Below are positions 60,451-64,000 of a DNA stretch of 64,000 nucleotides, one piece after another. Positions within the stretch are counted from its first letter, which is position 1. Each line of letters opens with the position of its first letter. The notes below the pieces were generated by a model. The model was not told where the DNA came from. It saw nothing but the letters and a program-made list of their open reading frames with translations, and searched no databases. This stretch comes from Kappaphycus alvarezii (taxonomy: Eukaryota; Rhodophyta; Florideophyceae; Gigartinales; Solieriaceae), in contig NADL03000748.1 in NCBI GenBank assembly GCA_002205965.3, forward strand, positions 124,001 to 188,000. Direction: 5' to 3'. A program made the translations under genes and the position numbers.

Positions 60451-63400
60451 CTATACTCTCCTTTGACGTTGAGCAGATCTCTCACTACTGGACTCAAACT
60501 CTCTCGACCTCCTCAAACGCAAAGACCTCGCTGAACCACCACTCCCACCCTCTACAGCGCTGCTTTCTTCCGCTGTATCGACTGCGCTGTCTGACTCTCC
60601 AGTGCTCTTTCTGTTTCTTGCAATAGGCGCTGGTTTCCGTCTTAACCCCAGAGATTTTGTCCTGTGCCACATTGTCCAACAACTCTTGCACAACCCAGGA
60701 TAGATGCGCGGCATAAACTTACATCACAAAGTGCGCAGTAATATGTAGATCTGTGACCTCTAAATCCTTCCTTGTGCTGACCGCAAAGAGCACACCAGCT
60801 CAGCTGAGCAGGTTGTCGGTCATGTCCTCGTACTTTCAGTCGCAATGCCGATCCGTCAGTTCCATTGAAGAAATCCAGCCGATTGCGTTTCTTTTGCTTA
60901 GCAAGATCAATAAGTCGCTTGACCTCAGCAGCCTCCATTAACTCTTCTGCTATTACTTCAGCCTCCGTCTCGTTTTGGAGCTGAATTGACGAAGCATAGC
61001 TCAACAGCTCTTGGATACATCGAACTTAAAGTCCGCTGGTGCTCATGAACGTTGTTAAGTTTCTTGCGATAGCTTTCAGCTGACTTGAATTTTTCTACAC
61101 TCTCCAACAAATCCTGCCTTTCAAACATGCGCCAAGCAATAAAAGCATTTACGGCGATGGATTCAGGGTCTGAGACACAATCTTTGTTCCCACTTTAGGT
61201 GGGACGTAGCACTCCTTAAAATAGCTCGCTGTTGAGTGGCTCCATCCACTCCCGCTTTGGTCTTCCAGTAGAAGCTCTGTGCGGCGTGCTTGAATAGCTT
61301 CAGAGGTGTGAAGAATCCGTTCTCCCTAACATGCTTCTCGCCATTATCCGAAATTTGTGATGTGTAAGGAGGAGAGTTTTTGTTTCATTTGCAACAAAAC
61401 TTGGCAAGACTGGTTCCTGGTAGTGAGCTTTGTTAACAAGCGGTTTTGCTAGTGCTGTAAGCGTTGAAATGCAACAATTAATGATCCCTTGGGAACATCT
61501 CATGAGCACTTTGTATAGGATTCCCGTTTCAGCGGCGCAGACGTAAACACAATAGTAACAATGGAGTACTAACAACTGATGAAGCACTTGTCCCCTGTGT
61601 TCTAGTGGTACAAACTTCTTGAAGTTTTCATCGCCAACGTCCCACCTGACTAAATCTGGGGAAGAAAGCTGCAACGCTCTACCGAGAGTCGAGCAGCGAC
61701 CTTTTTCTTGATCTCTACCGAAACCAGCACCAAATAAGATCCATTGACTTCTATTAACCCCAATCCATCGCAGCCGAGTCTTGAAACACTGAAATATCCA
61801 GGAATGGAACTCCGTCCGGTGAGCATGCTAAGTATTGTTCCCCTTTTAGTGCCACCATTCCAACTTCAAAGAATGGTTTCACCCAGCACATTGCACCAAA
61901 AGCCATTAAAACGGACATCTCTGTTGCGGAAACGCGCTTCATAGCCTCAGAAGAGACTTTCTCACTGAACCAACTCTTATACAGCATCTCGAACCAAGCC
62001 TCTTCAGTGCGCTCCAGTCCACCGCCCTCCATGCCCATCAAATTCCGAAGCTCTGTACTGGAAGCAGCAAAAGACCACCATTAGTTCCAGTTACTCTGAA
62101 CTGGCGCAGGACAAACCAATCCGCACACCTCTGACCCAAAGTCAAAACATGACAAGACTCTGCAATTACTTGCTCCGCCTTAACTCTCAGAGTCTGAGCC
62201 TCTGAATGCAAGCTTCCGCCCCACTTAAAAGCATCTGACTCAGATTCACATTTTGTTGTGGCACAGAAATCCATGTTTGAGACTGGACTGCAGCAGCGGA
62301 GGTACAGTATACATAAAACTAAAGACACGGCAAAATTTTGCAGTATCCCGTTCTCGAACAGCAACTTCCATAATCTTGCTGTGCCCTAGTTTCCTCGCCA
62401 ATCCATGCGCACTTTTAGTTGCAGAGAACACATCAGGCCCCAAGGAAGGGTCATCATCAATGATGAAGTCCTTTCTCCGATCAAAACGAACCGTCAATTC
62501 CTCCCTCATGTCACCATTTTCCTGGGGTGGCTCGGCAGTTTTCTCAACTGTTGTATCGCTTTCCCTGTCATTGTGGGCTGTAGCACCTTCCAAACCGGTC
62601 TGCTCCTGACCACCACCAGTTTGCTCCACACCACCGGTTTGTCCCTGACCACCGGTTTGCTCTTAACCACCACTTTCCGTTACACCCTCATCTGCGTCTT
62701 CCAGATCACTCCTGTGCGGGTTGAAGAACGACTTTGCAACAAACGGGTGACACTTCAAAATGTGATCGGGCATAACAAACACTGAACCCAGGCCGTTTTC
62801 TGTAAGAATCTCTATAAACGCCATCTTCCCGTACCCTCTGTCCGCAGTAACAATGCACCCATTCAAAGATGCCTCTCCACGACCTTCCATCAAAGCCTTC
62901 ATTAGCTTTCCTACTGATTCAACTTGCTTTTCCCCCCTTCGCCTAAACCGCAATGCAAGCACTATTCGAAAAAGGGCATCTGCAGGCATCAGCAAGTGGC
63001 CTTCTCGTCCGCCTTTCGAGCGCTTAACATTTTAACCTGGTTATCTGATGCCCTTGTCCCAAACAAATCATCGTCCAATGTGATTCCCATGAAGTGGCGT
63101 AAAAAATACTTTCGAGTGTCCCTAAATGCTAGTTCTCGAACTCTGTGAGGAATCTAGTCTGGTCTCTCTGAGCATTCCAAGTCAGTTGCCCATCTCTTCC
63201 CCTTCCAGTGGCGGATACGCCAAAATGTTGGTAGCTATAAATCTGATCCTACCGAGAGACGGAGGAACACTTCCGCTTTGACGCAGTATCGCAATCCCCT
63301 TCTCGAAACTGAACCCAGTGTGCGATAAAAGCAGACAGTGATATAGCGATACATGTCGGACAATGCTACTGGAGCAATTGGGAGCTCTCGTAACTTATCA

Positions 63401-63975
63401 ACTCGTTAAGCCATTCTGCTAGCTGCAAAAGCAATCTACTCATGAACAAGACCACAAACCCTCCTCTCGTCGGTGCCACGTTCTTCACGTTGCTCTGAAT
63501 TTTCATGTTGCAACGGAAACCCCAAAAGAAATCTCGCACGCCCTGTAAGAATCCCGTCACCAAATTCCTTTTCCATCATCAGGAAGTTACATTCTGTTGC
63601 GTTAATTGTCCAACCATGGCTTGCATCAATCGCTCGACCACCCCCTCTACCTCTACCTCCTCCCTTACCCGTCCCTGCCCGCCCTTGCCCTTCCTCTTCC
63701 TCTACCCCTAGTACCCGTTGAAGCACGCCGATTTCTTCCGGGAGCTCGTGGTGTGCTCAAACCACCTCTTGCCGACCTTCCAACTTGTTGGAGCCATTAA
63801 GGACACATGCACCCGCATCCGAAGAGTTAATTGGATGAGCTTCCACAGATGTCTGCGGCAAAGAGCTTTCCCCCGCATCAGCCCCATTCGTTGAGGACGG
63901 AAAGAACTGCGTTGGGCGAGTCATGTGCGGTCGTTCTGGTGTCTCATCAATGATGGTTTGATGCTGAGCGGACAT
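60451..63975 (-). mobile_element. piggyBac-like (DDE_Tnp_1_7) transposase with nuclease-like and zinc-ribbon modules
   Basis: Minus-strand pieces in order. A poorly conserved, Gly/Arg-rich N-terminal part lies at 63,975-63,366. The DDE region follows: RHFMGITLDDDLFGTRASDN (about 63,090) and GCIVTADRGYGKMAFIEIL (about 62,850), with VMPDHILKCHPFVAKS. Next come FIIDDDPSLGPDVFSATKSA (62,629-62,246) and RCADWFVLRQFRVTGTN (about 62,090). Then AMCWVKPFFEVGMVALKGEQ and YLACSPDG (62,041-61,754), a PD-like motif as in PD-(D/E)XK nucleases. A helical region lies at 61,674-61,300. Last is a zinc ribbon WCALCGQHKEGFRGHRSTYY followed by CALCDVSLC (61,004-60,642) and IYPGLCKSCWTMWH. I know this composite from transposon proteins of oomycetes, corals and other eukaryotes. 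Frames change repeatedly; the copy looks inactive. It may extend beyond the window edge. Confidence 0.75.
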
Positions 63976-64000
63976 GACAGAGACGCCTTGTGGAATGCAG
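63976..64000. other. Window edge
   Basis: The last bases continue the N-terminal side of the piggyBac-like element; its true left end and any terminal repeat would lie outside the window. Confidence 0.3.

Noticed and set aside
1-64000. CRISPR arrays, bacterial operons, rRNA genes
   Set aside because: No regularly spaced repeats with unique spacers, no ribosome-binding-site-linked gene strings, and no rRNA-like stretch were seen. tRNA genes could not be excluded by eye, but none was identified.

Overview
Nuclear DNA of a eukaryote. The support is two recognisable eukaryotic host genes (a DMXL/Rav1-like V-ATPase regulator and a NOPCHAP1-like box C/D snoRNP chaperone), many eukaryotic transposons (Copia LTR, non-LTR LINE, Tc1/mariner, PIF/Harbinger, pogo/Tigger, piggyBac-like), and no operon-like packing or ribosome binding sites. 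The host genes appear intron-poor. The lineage cannot be fixed from sequence alone. A compact-gene protist or alga, for example a red alga, is my guess and is inference only.

Layout. (1) 1-3.9 kb: moderately GC-rich, full of decayed coding-like fragments, with a strong 52-bp-arm foldback hairpin and a copy of a repeat-family ORF tail that recurs at 48.7-49.0 kb. (2) 3.9-28 kb: a strikingly AT-rich, gene-poor island. It holds five copies of two interleaved, apparently undescribed families of short type II membrane proteins: three of an eight-cysteine family (9.8, 18.7 and 23.3-24.2 kb) and two of a methyltransferase-like family (12.1 and 14.0 kb). Only the 18.7 kb copy is fully open; the others carry one or more frameshifts. 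(3) 28-36 kb: a transposon graveyard (HARBI1-like transposase, a shattered Copia element, a LINE 3' end, a 3'-truncated Tc1). (4) 36-49 kb: LINE fragments, a second Tc1, and a complete Copia element at 41,250-46,963 with paired LTRs and a perfect 5-bp target duplication, then another LINE tail. (5) 49-57.4 kb: the host-gene island, with the NOPCHAP1-like gene (+) converging on the large DMXL/Rav1-like gene (-). (6) 57.4-64 kb: TACTGTAC-rich spacer, a Harbinger-like element with perfect 33-bp terminal inverted repeats, a pogo/Tigger tail, and a piggyBac-like transposase with nuclease-like and zinc-ribbon modules running towards the right edge.

The host-type genes and the island genes share an odd property: the protein can be followed across many single-base frame changes with very few in-frame stops. 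This looks more like uncorrected indels in the assembly than pseudogenes, but both readings are open. Biologically, the most interesting part is the AT-rich island: two families of N-terminally anchored, probably secretory-pathway proteins, one with a class I methyltransferase-like core, clustered together. That would fit enzymes of extracellular glycan or cell-wall modification, but this is inference.
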